Assembly: GCF_016612545.1 (NCBI RefSeq)
Contig: NZ_JAENRY010000039.1
Coordinates: 1-64,000 of the forward strand
Source of the DNA: Streptomyces sp. MBT65
GTDB lineage: Bacteria; Actinomycetota; Actinomycetes; Streptomycetales; Streptomycetaceae
DNA: 64,000 bases
Reading direction: 5' to 3'
Shown here: positions 9,038 to 17,316 of the stretch, piece by piece
How the letters are laid out: every line of letters starts with the position of its first letter
Position numbering within the stretch: the stretch's first letter is position 1
The notes under the pieces: model-generated
Databases searched by the model: none
Told to the model about the DNA's origin: nothing
The model's input: only the letters and a program-made list of their open reading frames with translations
Made by a program: the position numbers and the translations under genes

Positions 9038-10003
9038 TCACCTGTCCAGGTGGGCGAGCAGCAGGTTGGGGTCCTCGGCGGTGACGTAGGCCGCGCTCAG
9101 GACGTAGGCCGTGTCGCCGCGCAGGGCGATGGACGTGGGGTTCCGCAGTCCGTCCGTCGCGGTGAGCACGACCGTGGGGCTGCGGTGCGGCTCGGCGAGG
9201 ACGACCTCGCTCGAACCGTTGACGGCGGCGAGCAGTTGGTCGCCGCGGCCGGTGAAGGCGAAGTCGTCGATCCCCGGCAGGCCGGTGACCTCGGTGCGGA
9301 CGCGGCCCGCGTGTCCGTCCCGGAGGACGGGGATGCGTACGACGGTGCCCCGGTCGAGGTTGGTCACCCAGAGGGCCCCGCCCCGGATCTTCAGGCCGTT
9401 GGCGCCGAGGAAACCGGTCGACGACAGTTCGGGGGCGGTGGACCAGGCCGTGGGGATGCCGCCCGCGACAGGTACCTTCCAGACCGTGCCGAGCACCGAG
9501 TCGGTGACGTAGAGGGTGCGTGAACTGGCGTCCAGCGCAAGGCCGTTGGCCAGCCCGTCGGCCGGCAGCGCGGCGATCCGCTCCGGTGTGCCGCCCGGCC
9601 GCAGCCGCCATACGCCAGTGAGGTCGGCGGTGCCGGTGGCGTACAGGAAGTAGAGGGTTCCGTCGTGGGCCCGGACGATGCCGGTCGTCAGCGGGAAGCC
9701 CAGTACGGGGGTGTGGACCCCGCCGTCCGCCGGTGCGGGCAGGGTGGCCAGGATCTGGGTGGTTCCCTTCGGTGAGAGCCGGGCGACCTGGCGGGCGGCG
9801 GCGAAGGTGACGTAGGCGCTGCCGTCCGGAGCCAGGGCGATGTTCTCCGGGGTCTGCCCCTTGGCCAGGTCGAAGTGGCGGGCGATCCGGGCGTCGCTCA
9901 GCGGCGCGGAGGCGGCGGACGCGGATGACGGGAAGAGCACGGCGGTGGCGGCCGCGACGACGACGGCCGTGGACAGAGCCGACTTGGTGAGCGTGGTGAA
10001 CAT
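9038..10003 (-). CDS. Secreted SMP-30/gluconolactonase-like beta-propeller protein
   Basis: A 321-residue exported protein with a signal peptide (SALSTAVVVAAATAVLFPSSASA) followed by a six-bladed beta-propeller of the SMP-30/gluconolactonase/LRE type. Repeated blade phrases are visible: PENIALAPDGSAYVT, GLANGLALDASSRTLYVTDS and GANGLKIRGGALWVTN. Such folds include lactonases and many proteins of unknown role. Metal-binding residues cannot be assigned with certainty. The ATG at 10003 is followed at once by the signal peptide. An XRE regulator lies upstream on the same strand. Confidence 0.75.
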   Translation of the reverse strand: MFTTLTKSALSTAVVVAAATAVLFPSSASAASAPLSDARIARHFDLAKGQTPENIALAPDGSAYVTFAAARQVARLSPKGTTQILATLPAPADGGVHTPVLGFPLTTGIVRAHDGTLYFLYATGTADLTGVWRLRPGGTPERIAALPADGLANGLALDASSRTLYVTDSVLGTVWKVPVAGGIPTAWSTAPELSSTGFLGANGLKIRGGALWVTNLDRGTVVRIPVLRDGHAGRVRTEVTGLPGIDDFAFTGRGDQLLAAVNGSSEVVLAEPHRSPTVVLTATDGLRNPTSIALRGDTAYVLSAAYVTAEDPNLLLAHLDR

Positions 10004-10126
10004 GGGTGGTTCCTTAGGGCAGTTGGGTTCGGGCAGGGTTTTCGGGCATGCGGCAGCGACGTGCCGATGCGGTGGTGAGCGGGAGCGGGCGGTGAGCGGG
10101 AGCGGGCGGGTGCCGCCCTGGACGGG

Positions 10127-11014
10127 TCAGTCCGTGCTGATCCGGGATCGAGCCGGCAGGGGCTCGGCCGGTACGGCGGCCTGGGCGAGCAAGGTCAGTG
10201 CCGCCCGTGAGGGTGAGCCCGCCGGGGTGGTGGCGACCACGACGCCGATGCCACGCCCCAATCCGAGGCTCTGCTGGACGACCGTCAGCGAGCCCACGAC
10301 CGGATGCCGCATGTCGTACTGGGCGAACATGTGGGACTTGACGCGGTGATCGGCCCACATCGAGGCGAACTCGGCGCTCTTGGCGCTCAGTTCACCCACC
10401 AGCGCGTGCAGCGCCGCGTCGTCGGGGAACCGGCCCGCCATCAGACGGAGGTTGCCCACCACCGCCCTGGCCTTGCTCGGCCAGTCCGCGTACAGCTCAC
10501 GGGTGTGGGGGTCCAGGAACACCAGCCGGGCCAGATTGGGGCGCCGGTCCGGACGGTCCGGGGCCTCGGGGTCGAGGTGTCCGGCGAAGAGCGCGTGCCC
10601 CAGCCGGTTCCATGCGAGCACGTCGGCGCACCGGCCCTGCACGATCGCGGGCCTGTCCCCCAGGACGTCCAGGAGTTGGGCGTTCTCCTCCGTGACCCGC
10701 TCCGGCGCGAGCCGTCGGCCCCGCGGGCGCTGTCTCCCCGCGCGGGCCAGGTCGTGCAGATAGCGTCGCTCGGGTTCGTCGAGCCGCAGGGCGCCGGCCA
10801 GCGCGTCCAGCACCTCCGGTGAGGCGCTGGGCGACTGTCCCTGTTCCAGCCGGGTGTAGTACGAGACGCTCACTCCCGCGAGCAGCGCCAGTTCCTCGCG
10901 CCGGAGACCGGGCACGCGCCGCCGTTCCCCGTACGTGCTCACCCCCACGTCCTCAGGACGGAGGTGAGAACGTCGAGCCTTCAGAAAATCCCCGAGCTGC
11001 GTTTCTCCGTTCAC
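10127..11014 (-). CDS. XRE family regulator with MmyB-like ligand domain (second copy)
   Basis: A 295-residue regulator with the same plan as the protein at 7071. It has a Cro/C1 helix-turn-helix (RRVPGLRREELALLAGVSVSYYTRLEQGQ) and an MmyB-like sensor domain (NRLGHALFAGHLD, then NLARLVFLDPHTRELY). The GTG at 11014 precedes the conserved N-terminus (NGETQLGDFLKARR); longer in-frame options read into low-complexity upstream sequence. It lies 123 bases upstream of the SMP-30-like gene on the same strand and may regulate it. No divergent SDR partner is present. Confidence 0.85.
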   Translation of the reverse strand: MNGETQLGDFLKARRSHLRPEDVGVSTYGERRRVPGLRREELALLAGVSVSYYTRLEQGQSPSASPEVLDALAGALRLDEPERRYLHDLARAGRQRPRGRRLAPERVTEENAQLLDVLGDRPAIVQGRCADVLAWNRLGHALFAGHLDPEAPDRPDRRPNLARLVFLDPHTRELYADWPSKARAVVGNLRLMAGRFPDDAALHALVGELSAKSAEFASMWADHRVKSHMFAQYDMRHPVVGSLTVVQQSLGLGRGIGVVVATTPAGSPSRAALTLLAQAAVPAEPLPARSRISTD

Positions 11015-11471
11015 GCTTCTCAGTATGGGCGGCCACCGCACACGGAGCCTGCCCCAATCATGGGTATGCAACGGCGGGTCAGGGTCAGTGGATCCGATGC
11101 GAATCGCCACGTATGGCGTTCCCCGTTCCGTCGGTGGAATCGGCGACAGGGAGCACGCTTGACACGGGCTCGTTGTCGATTCGACGGTGTCGGGCGTGAC
11201 ATTGCCCGCGGTACGACCGGACAGTGATCCGCCACGGTGGCCTACCGGCTCGGCCAGTGGCACAAGCTCACCGGAACCGACCCCCGCACCTTCACCGGAC
11301 TGCTCCGCTCGGTCGTCGGCATCACGGGGTGACCTCGGCTGTGGAATCCACAGGGATCCGCCCCCTCACTCCATGATCGCGCCGAAGACCGGCCACGGTG
11401 CGATTCCTACACTCCGTAATTGACGACGTGCCGCGCTCCGGGCACGCCTCAAGCGAGGGAATGGATCCGGA
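11015..11471. other. Gene-poor stretch with one gene scrap
   Basis: This 457-base stretch holds no intact gene. The only coding-like trace is the PucR-like remnant listed at 11228-11332. The rest has lower coding character, in keeping with decayed DNA that separates the XRE regulator from the damaged methyltransferase gene. Confidence 0.5.
11228..11332 (+). pseudogene. Remnant of a PucR-like regulator C-terminus
   Basis: A 34-codon open stretch ending in TGA reads ATVAYRLGQWHKLTGTD and then PRTFTGLLRSVVGITG. This resembles the C-terminal helix-turn-helix of PucR/CdaR-type regulators (pattern T-V-x-Y-R-L-x-x-h-x-x-L-T-G-x-D). An in-frame stop at 11225-11227 closes it upstream and there is no start or ribosome site, so it is read as the tail of a lost gene. 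The assignment rests on this short pattern. Confidence 0.4.
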
Positions 11472-11960
11472 ATGGCACAGACAGACCCTAGTTCCTATGT
11501 CATGGGAAATACCTCCGAGGAGGCGGACCAGCTCGGGATACAGGCTTCCCTGTACGACCGCCACACCCAATTTCTGTTGCGGACGGCCGGGTTGAAAGAG
11601 GGAATACACGTCCTCGATGTCGGCTGCGGTATGGGGGAAGTGTCGCTCTGCGCGGCGCTCAGGGCGGGCGGCCGTAACCCCGACATGGGTGAGCAACTCG
11701 CTCATGTGCTACGGCTTTCGGGGCTGTCCGATCCCCGTGTGGCGGTCGCCGTGCCGACCGGTGGCCCGGACTCGGCGGCGGTGACCCTGATCGCCGAGTC
11801 GGCACGCAGTCTCCTGCCGGTGATGGAACGCGCCGGCATCACCACCGCCGAGGAAGCGGACCTCGACACCTTGCGGGCCCGCATGTCGCGCGCGTGCGCG
11901 GAGGTCCACGCGACGGTCTATGTGCCGGAGCTCGTCGCCGCCTGGGCCGAGTTGCACTGA
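11472..11960 (+). pseudogene. SAM-dependent methyltransferase with large internal in-frame deletion
   Basis: The 162-residue product starts like a class I methyltransferase (SEEADQLGIQASLYDRHTQFL) and has the SAM-binding glycine loop (VLDVGCGMGEVSL, about residues 48-60). It then passes directly to what looks like the C-terminal part of the same family (MGEQLAHVLRLSGL, LIAESARSLLPVMERAGI). Full-length relatives I know are about 270 residues, so roughly 110 residues holding motifs II-IV are missing while the frame is kept. A functional enzyme is unlikely. ATG 11472 is used; ATG 11502 is an alternative. Confidence 0.7.
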
Positions 11961-11991
11961 GGGATGCCGAATTCGGTCACAGCGTCGGGGC

Positions 11992-12603
11992 TCACTGGCC
12001 CTCGAATCCCTCGGTCCGACTCCACTTGAGCGTGGTGTCCCTCCCGAAGACCACCCGCTGTCCGTCCTCGGAGACCGTGGCCCGTTCCCAACCGTCGAAG
12101 TTCTTGGTGACGTTGACACTCCAGTCGGTCAGGCCGCTGATGCCGACGGCCGCGATGGACTCGGTAGGCGGTTCACCGTCGTAGCAGTACGAGCCGAAGT
12201 CGGCGATCGCCGCCACGGTTCCTTTCTTTGTACGGAGTTGGATGCCCTGGCAGGCGTCGGTCCGGGTGCGGTAAATGACTTTCGGCGCGGTCCAGGCCTT
12301 CGCCCGGGGACTGTAGTGCTGCTCGACGAGCCCCTTGCCCCGGCGGTAGTGCAGGGCCACACGACGGCCGTCGTCGAGTGTCACCTCGGCGTTGTACGGG
12401 CTCGGACCGCCGCTCCAGGGAAGGTCGCTCTTCTCCAACTCGGCGCCGTACACGGAGGAGTCCGAGGGCTCCGAGGAATCCGGGGAGGCGCTCGCGGAGG
12501 GGGCTTTCGTCACCGAGCCCTGGTGACCGCATGCCACCGCGACGACCAGCATCGACACCACCGCCGTCACCCTGGCCAGCATCTGCATGCCGGGCTTGTG
12601 CAT
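11992..12603 (-). CDS. Putative lipoprotein of unknown function
   Basis: A 203-residue secreted lipoprotein. The N-terminus has a hydrophobic stretch (ARVTAVVSMLVVAVACGHQ) with a lipobox ending in Cys25, then a Ser/Asp/Pro-rich linker of about 25 residues. The mature domain has regularly spaced beta-strand-like segments (NAEVTLDDGRRVALHYRRG and ERATVSEDGQRVVFGRD). I do not recognise the family. ATG 12603 is used; the ATG six codons later would give an equally good signal. It stands alone between the damaged methyltransferase and the esterase. Confidence 0.65.
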   Translation of the reverse strand: MHKPGMQMLARVTAVVSMLVVAVACGHQGSVTKAPSASASPDSSEPSDSSVYGAELEKSDLPWSGGPSPYNAEVTLDDGRRVALHYRRGKGLVEQHYSPRAKAWTAPKVIYRTRTDACQGIQLRTKKGTVAAIADFGSYCYDGEPPTESIAAVGISGLTDWSVNVTKNFDGWERATVSEDGQRVVFGRDTTLKWSRTEGFEGQ

Positions 12604-12668
12604 CCACGCCTCCCGTCGCCTCGTCGCAGCTCAGCTTAGGCACGCTCCTCGGTGAGGCACCCGAGGAC

Positions 12669-14105
12669 TCATGGGGTGGTCGGGGGTGTCGTCCAGATAC
12701 GCCGTTCGGCGCTCAGCGGGTCGTCGAGTGTCTCGGGGACGGTGTCCCAAACCATCGTCGTACGGCGCTTGTCGGTGTAGCGGGGCCAGTTCGGGCCCGG
12801 GTCGAGGTCGCGGACGAAGGCGACCCAGGCTCCGTGCATCGCGTCGGCGAGGGACTGGGGTGGGTGTGGGCCCGTCGCGGCGGTGACGCGTTCGGCGTCC
12901 AGGAGGTCGAAGGCGAAGGGGATCTCGACGCAGTGGGCGGCGCTGCCCCAGGTGAAGTGGTAGAGCCAGGTGGGCAGTTCGTGGTGGGCGCGGGACTCGG
13001 CGAGGGCGAGGGACGGGCCGCGGAAGATGGCGTCGGTGAGGGCCTGGCCGATGCGGTGCGTCGGGTCCGTCCCCTCCCTCAGCGCGGCGTACGCGGTCAC
13101 GGCCTCGGGGCCCAGGCCGTGACCGGTCAGCACAGCGTCGACTACCCCAGTCGGTACGGGAGTTGGAGTGCTCCCGGGCGGGGGGTAGAACTCGCGCTCG
13201 GTGAAGCCGAGCAGGAGCGGTACGGAGGCTGCGCTGCCGTCCGCGAAGGCATCCGGGACGGGGACCGGGATCAACTCCCCGTCGGCGAAAGGCGCCAGCG
13301 TCAGACCCGCCTCGGGTGTGGCGAGGGCGTCCTGGAGGGCGAGCAGTTCGTCGTCGGTGAGGTCGCGGAGCGCGGCGGCGCGGGCGGGGACGCCGGTGAT
13401 TTCGGTCAGGCGGGCCGAGTCGGCGAGGGCGTCGCGGCGGTGCTGGGGGGACCTGACGGCACCGGACTCGGAGATCGCGGCGCGGAACAGCCCGTGCGCG
13501 GAGGGGGTCGCCATCAGGGTCTGCACGGCGCCGCCGCCCGCCGACTGCCCGGCGACGGTGACCTTCCCGGGGTCGCCGCCGAACGCCTCGATGTTGTCCC
13601 GTACCCAGGTCAGCGCGGCGATCCAGTCGAGCACACCGCGGTTGTCGGGGGCGTCCTCGAGAGGGAGGAAGCCCTCGATGCCGAGCCGGTAGCCGAGGGA
13701 CACGAGGACGATTGCGTCGCGGGCGAAGGTGGACCCGTCGTACCAGGGGCTGGCGGCCGATCCGGCGACGTAGCCGCCGCCGTGGATCCAGACGAGGACC
13801 GGCAGGTCGGCGCCCGGGTGCGGGTCCGGGGTGAAGACGTTGAGGTTCAGTGTCCCGTCGCCCGGTATCGACGGCTCGGGGATGGTGGTGGGGCCGTCGA
13901 GGATGAAGGGGCGGCGTTGCGCGGTGGGTCCGTACCGGGTGGCGTCGAGGGGTTCGGTCCACGGCTCGGGCGGGACGGGGGCGGCGAAGCGGAGTTCGCC
14001 GACGGGGGCCTGGGCGTAGGGGATGCCGAGGAAGCGGGCGGTGGTGTGCTGCCACGTCCCGAGGACGGGGCCCTGGGACGTGACAGCGAGTACGGAATGG
14101 GGCAC
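12669..14105 (-). CDS. Type B carboxylesterase/lipase
   Basis: A 478-residue alpha/beta-hydrolase of the carboxylesterase type B family, close to the usual length. Diagnostic motifs are FLGIPYAQAP near the N-terminus, the oxyanion-hole segment WIHGGGYVAGS, and the nucleophile elbow VAGQSAGGGAV. No signal peptide is seen, so it should be cytoplasmic. The GTG at 14105 has AAGGAAG seven bases upstream. It lies 83 bases downstream of the truncated MFS gene on the same strand, so the original operon was probably transporter plus esterase. Substrate unknown. Confidence 0.9.
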   Translation of the reverse strand: MPHSVLAVTSQGPVLGTWQHTTARFLGIPYAQAPVGELRFAAPVPPEPWTEPLDATRYGPTAQRRPFILDGPTTIPEPSIPGDGTLNLNVFTPDPHPGADLPVLVWIHGGGYVAGSAASPWYDGSTFARDAIVLVSLGYRLGIEGFLPLEDAPDNRGVLDWIAALTWVRDNIEAFGGDPGKVTVAGQSAGGGAVQTLMATPSAHGLFRAAISESGAVRSPQHRRDALADSARLTEITGVPARAAALRDLTDDELLALQDALATPEAGLTLAPFADGELIPVPVPDAFADGSAASVPLLLGFTEREFYPPPGSTPTPVPTGVVDAVLTGHGLGPEAVTAYAALREGTDPTHRIGQALTDAIFRGPSLALAESRAHHELPTWLYHFTWGSAAHCVEIPFAFDLLDAERVTAATGPHPPQSLADAMHGAWVAFVRDLDPGPNWPRYTDKRRTTMVWDTVPETLDDPLSAERRIWTTPPTTP

Positions 14106-14188
14106 GGAACAACTTCCTTGTGGAGATGGGAGGTAATGGGCGCAGGTGAGAGGTTACGGATGATGGTCGAAGTCTCGCGCCCCACCCG

Positions 14189-14589
14189 CTATTTGACGCC
14201 CTTGATCGGCCTGATCGCGAGCGCGCTGATCAGTACGACGGCCATGGCGAAGGCGAACAGGACGCGGTAGCCAGGGAGTTTGTCGGAGCCCGCGGCGAAC
14301 GAGGTGATGAGCACGGAGGCGATGATCGGTCCGAGGGCCTGCGGGACGTTGGTGGCGATGTTGAGGATGCCCAGGTCCTTGCCGGCCGCCGCGCCCTTGG
14401 GCAGCACCTCCGTCATCAGGGCCATGTCCAGCGACATGTACGTACCGAAGCCCATGCCGCTGACCAGCGCGTACGCGTACATCGCGGGCAGGGTGGGGCT
14501 GACCAGCGGGATGGCCATGGACAGGGCGAGCAGGACCGACGCGCCGATCACGAAGATCTTGCGGCGGCCGGTGCGGTCGGAGATCCTCG
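14189..14589 (-). pseudogene. MFS transporter, C-terminal part only
   Basis: The minus strand encodes a typical second half of a major facilitator: the loop motif RISDRTGRRKIFVIG, then about five membrane segments (ASVLLALSMAIPLVS, YAYALVSGMGFGTYM, LFAFAMAVVLISALAI) and a stop at 14189. Reading upstream, the frame leaves MFS sequence at about 14585-14590 and continues as the antisense of a ROK gene. The N-terminal half, start and promoter are therefore gone, removed by the same event that cut the ROK gene. It would not make a working transporter. Confidence 0.8.
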
Positions 14590-14590
14590 C

Positions 14591-15719
14591 CACCGTCACC
14601 ACGCTGGTGACGGAGCTGATCGACCGCGGTCTGGTCCGCGAGGCGGGTTCCGTGCCGACCGGTGGCCGGGGCCGCCCCCGGCGCCTGTTGGGGCTCGTCC
14701 CCGAACGCGTGGTCGTCCTCGCCGCGCAGGTGAGCCTGGAGTCCGTGCACGTCATGGCGGCGGACTTCCGGGGCCGTGTCCTGCACCGAGAGTCGGCGCC
14801 CCATCGCGCGCCGTACGGCGATCCGCGCGCGCTGGCCGCGGTGATCGGCTGCGTGGTGCGCTCGGCCGAGGCGGCGGTACGGGACGCGGCACCGGACGCC
14901 CATCTCGCCCAACTCGCCGTGGCCATGGCCGGACCGGTCGTCGGGACCTCCCAACTGGTCGCCGCCGCGATCGACTTCGGCTGGCGCAGCACCGATCTGC
15001 GTGCTCTGGTGACCGCCGAACTCCCCTTGCTCGAATGCCCTGTCGACGTGGTGAACGACGCCAACATGGCGGCCCTGGCCGAGTACCACGCCCTGGAGGC
15101 CGCGGGCGTGGAGCACCCCGACACCGTCGCCTACATCAAGGCCGACACCGGTGTGGGCGGCGGGCTCCTCGTCAACGGCCGTGTGCACAGCGGGAGTCAC
15201 GGCATGGCGGGCGAGATCGGGCACCTGCCGATCGCCCTCGACGGGCCCCACTGCCGTTGTGGCACGCGGGGTTGTCTGGCGACCTACATCGGTCCCGAAC
15301 CCCTCATCCACGCGGCCGGGTTGGACCATGTCGCCGCGACCGAGGGCGGCGAGGCGGCACTGGCCGAGCTGGACCGCCGACTGCGCGCGGCCGATCCGGC
15401 CGCGATCGCCGCCCTCGGCGCGGCCGGGCACGCCCTGGGCGCCGCCGTCCTCGGCGTGTCCGGGGTCACCGACGCGGGCGAGATCATCCTCGGCGGATAC
15501 CTCGCCACCTGGGCCTCCTGGCTCCGCCCCGGCCTGGACGCCCGCCTGGCCGGACGCCGCGCCCTGGCACCCGACATGCAACCGGCCATCACCTTCGGCG
15601 TCCTCGGCGCCGAGGCCACACTGCGCGGCGCGTTCCAGACCTGCCGCGACGCCCTGCTCGACGACCCCACCGGCGTTCCGGCACTCCCGCAGGCACCGGT
15701 CACCGTGCCGTCGCCGTAG
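14591..15719 (+). pseudogene. ROK family regulator lacking its N-terminus
   Basis: From about 14591 the plus strand reads as a ROK repressor that enters in the recognition helix (ATVTTLVTELIDRGLVREAG). It runs through the ROK sugar-kinase-like domain, with the conserved DTGVGGGLLVNG, the glycine-rich GMAGEIGHLPI and the zinc cluster CRCGTRGCLATY, to a stop at 15719. The first helices of the winged helix, about 40-50 residues, and the start codon are missing; the frame upstream is the antisense of the MFS remnant. An internal GTG at 14607 has no ribosome site. DNA binding should be lost. Confidence 0.8.
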
Positions 15720-16051
15720 AACCTGCGCGGCGGATCATTCCGCAAACGCGAGTTCCGAAACGCACGTCGGGCGCCGCTGCTCTCCCCGCCCCCGCCGACT
15801 GTGCCCTCTGGAGGCCGGGGTCTGCGCTAACCAGTCAAAGCCCACGACGGTGGTTAGTGAAGACCCCAGCCTCCAGCACCCACCCACCGCCCAGGCACGC
15901 CTCCGAAGCGCGAAACCCACATCCACAACAGCCCGCCCAGCGCCCCACGACGCCCCGATCTCGTGGTCCGCGGCTTCGTGACCCCGCCCCCGTACATGCA
16001 TACTCGGGCTCTGCGCGCGCACCTGCGTTCGCGAGAAGCGGGAGGTGGGCG
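15720..16051. other. Gene-free stretch with a large hairpin
   Basis: This 332-base interval has no gene that I can support. It holds the 65-base inverted repeat listed separately and, at its right end, the promoter and GGGAGGTGGG ribosome site of the LacI gene. Confidence 0.5.
15810..15874. repeat. Large imperfect inverted repeat (24-base arms)
   Basis: Arms at 15810-15833 and 15851-15874 pair over 24 bases with three mismatches, around a 17-base loop. The outer part pairs GGAGGC with GCCTCC and GGGGTCT with AGACCCC; the inner part pairs CTAACCA with TGGTTAG. It lies 90 bases after the ROK remnant stop. It may be a transcription terminator for that gene or a small mobile/palindromic element. 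No T-run follows. Confidence 0.65.
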
Positions 16052-17059
16052 ATGGTGGTGCCCTCGGCAGCGGGGACCGAGCCCCGGAAAATCACGATCA
16101 ATGATGTCGCCGCGTCCGCGGGGGTGTCCCGGCAGACCGTGTCGCGGGCGCTCAACGACAAGGGCGAGATCGACAGCGAGACGAAGCAGCGGGTGCTCGA
16201 CGCGGCCCGTGCGCTCGGATACCGGCCGAGCCGGTTCGCGCGGGGGCTGGTGCGGCAGGACACGATGACGATCGGGCTGGTGATCCCCGATCTGCTCAAC
16301 CCGTTCTTCACGGAGGTCGCCGCCGCCGCGCTGGAGGCTGCCAGGACCCGTGGCTGGCAGGTCGTCGTGTACGACACCGGGGACCGGGCCGAGGAAGAAC
16401 GCGGCACGCTCCAGGTGATCAGTTCGCAGGTGGACGCGGTCATCGGCTACTTCAGCTGCCCCGAGAGCGAGTTGGAGAAGTTCACGCGCGGCATGCCGGT
16501 GGTGCTCATCGGCAGGGAGGAGCGCACGCGGTTCAGCGCGATCGAGATCGACGGCACGGCGGGGGTGCACGCCGCGGTCGCCCACCTGGTCGCGCGGGGG
16601 CACACCCGGATCGGCATGCTCGACCACCACACCCGCGCCGAACCGAGCGTCCGCCACGAGTGGTTCACGACGGCCGCGGCGGCCCACGGCATCGAGGCCG
16701 GCATGGTGGTCGGCGCGGACCAGACGGCCGACGGAGGTGGCGAGGCGCTGAGGACCCTGCTCGCCGACCATCCCGACATCACCGCCGTCTTCACGTTCAA
16801 CGACATCATCGCCATCGGCGCCCTGCGCGAGGCACGTCGGCTGGGCCGGAGAATCCCGCAGGAACTGGCGGTCATCGGCTTCGACGGACTCCAGCTGGGC
16901 GCGCTGGTCGAGCCCCCGCTCAGCAGCGTCGCCCTGGACACCCGCAGGCTCGGTGCCCTCGCCATCGAACAGGTCGCGCGCCTGCTGTCGGGAGGGGAAG
17001 CGCTTGTCGCCGACGACCTGGTCGTGCGGGGCGAACTGCGGCTGAGCGGCTCCGCCTGA
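16052..17059 (+). CDS. LacI family regulator of the sugar/glycosidase operon
   Basis: A 335-residue LacI/GalR repressor. The N-terminal HTH and hinge are clear (ITINDVAASAGVSRQTVSRALND, then ARALGYRPSRFARGL), followed by a periplasmic-binding-like effector domain that ends RGELRLSGSA. The ATG at 16052 has GGGAGGTGGGCG upstream. It precedes a binding-protein-dependent sugar transporter operon in the same orientation, and the 258-base gap contains a double palindrome of LacI type. It therefore most likely represses 17317-26297 until an oligosaccharide is imported. The effector is not predictable. Confidence 0.92.
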   Translation: MVVPSAAGTEPRKITINDVAASAGVSRQTVSRALNDKGEIDSETKQRVLDAARALGYRPSRFARGLVRQDTMTIGLVIPDLLNPFFTEVAAAALEAARTRGWQVVVYDTGDRAEEERGTLQVISSQVDAVIGYFSCPESELEKFTRGMPVVLIGREERTRFSAIEIDGTAGVHAAVAHLVARGHTRIGMLDHHTRAEPSVRHEWFTTAAAAHGIEAGMVVGADQTADGGGEALRTLLADHPDITAVFTFNDIIAIGALREARRLGRRIPQELAVIGFDGLQLGALVEPPLSSVALDTRRLGALAIEQVARLLSGGEALVADDLVVRGELRLSGSA

Positions 17060-17161
17060 CGGCCGCCCGCGCGTCCGGTCCGAATGTCTTGACACCCGCC
17101 CGCACCGGAGCGCAAACTTCCGAACATTCGCAACACACTCCAAGGGGTCTATCTGCAAGCA

Positions 17162-17195
17162 GTCCCGTGAGCGCTCACGGGAGCGCTCACGGGAC
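17162..17195. promoter_or_regulatory. Double LacI-type operator
   Basis: A 34-base near-perfect palindrome contains two AGCGCT-centred operator copies, GTGAGCGCTCAC at 17167-17178 and GGGAGCGCTCAC at 17179-17190. It lies about 120 bases before the binding-protein gene. The CG-centred palindrome is typical of LacI-family sites, and the gene just upstream is a LacI regulator. Confidence 0.8.
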
Positions 17196-17316
17196 GCTCT
17201 TAGACCCCGCAACAAATGGTGTGCCCACGTCCCTTCCACCCAGAAGGCATCCCGCCCGAGGGATCAGCATCGAAGCCGCCTAGCACCGCCGCTAGTCGTT
17301 GTCTGGAACGGAAACC

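Noticed and set aside
14280-15719. One 479-codon gene spanning the MFS and ROK remnants
   Set aside because: Its first 100 codons are the antisense of the MFS remnant; only the part from about 14591 is ROK.
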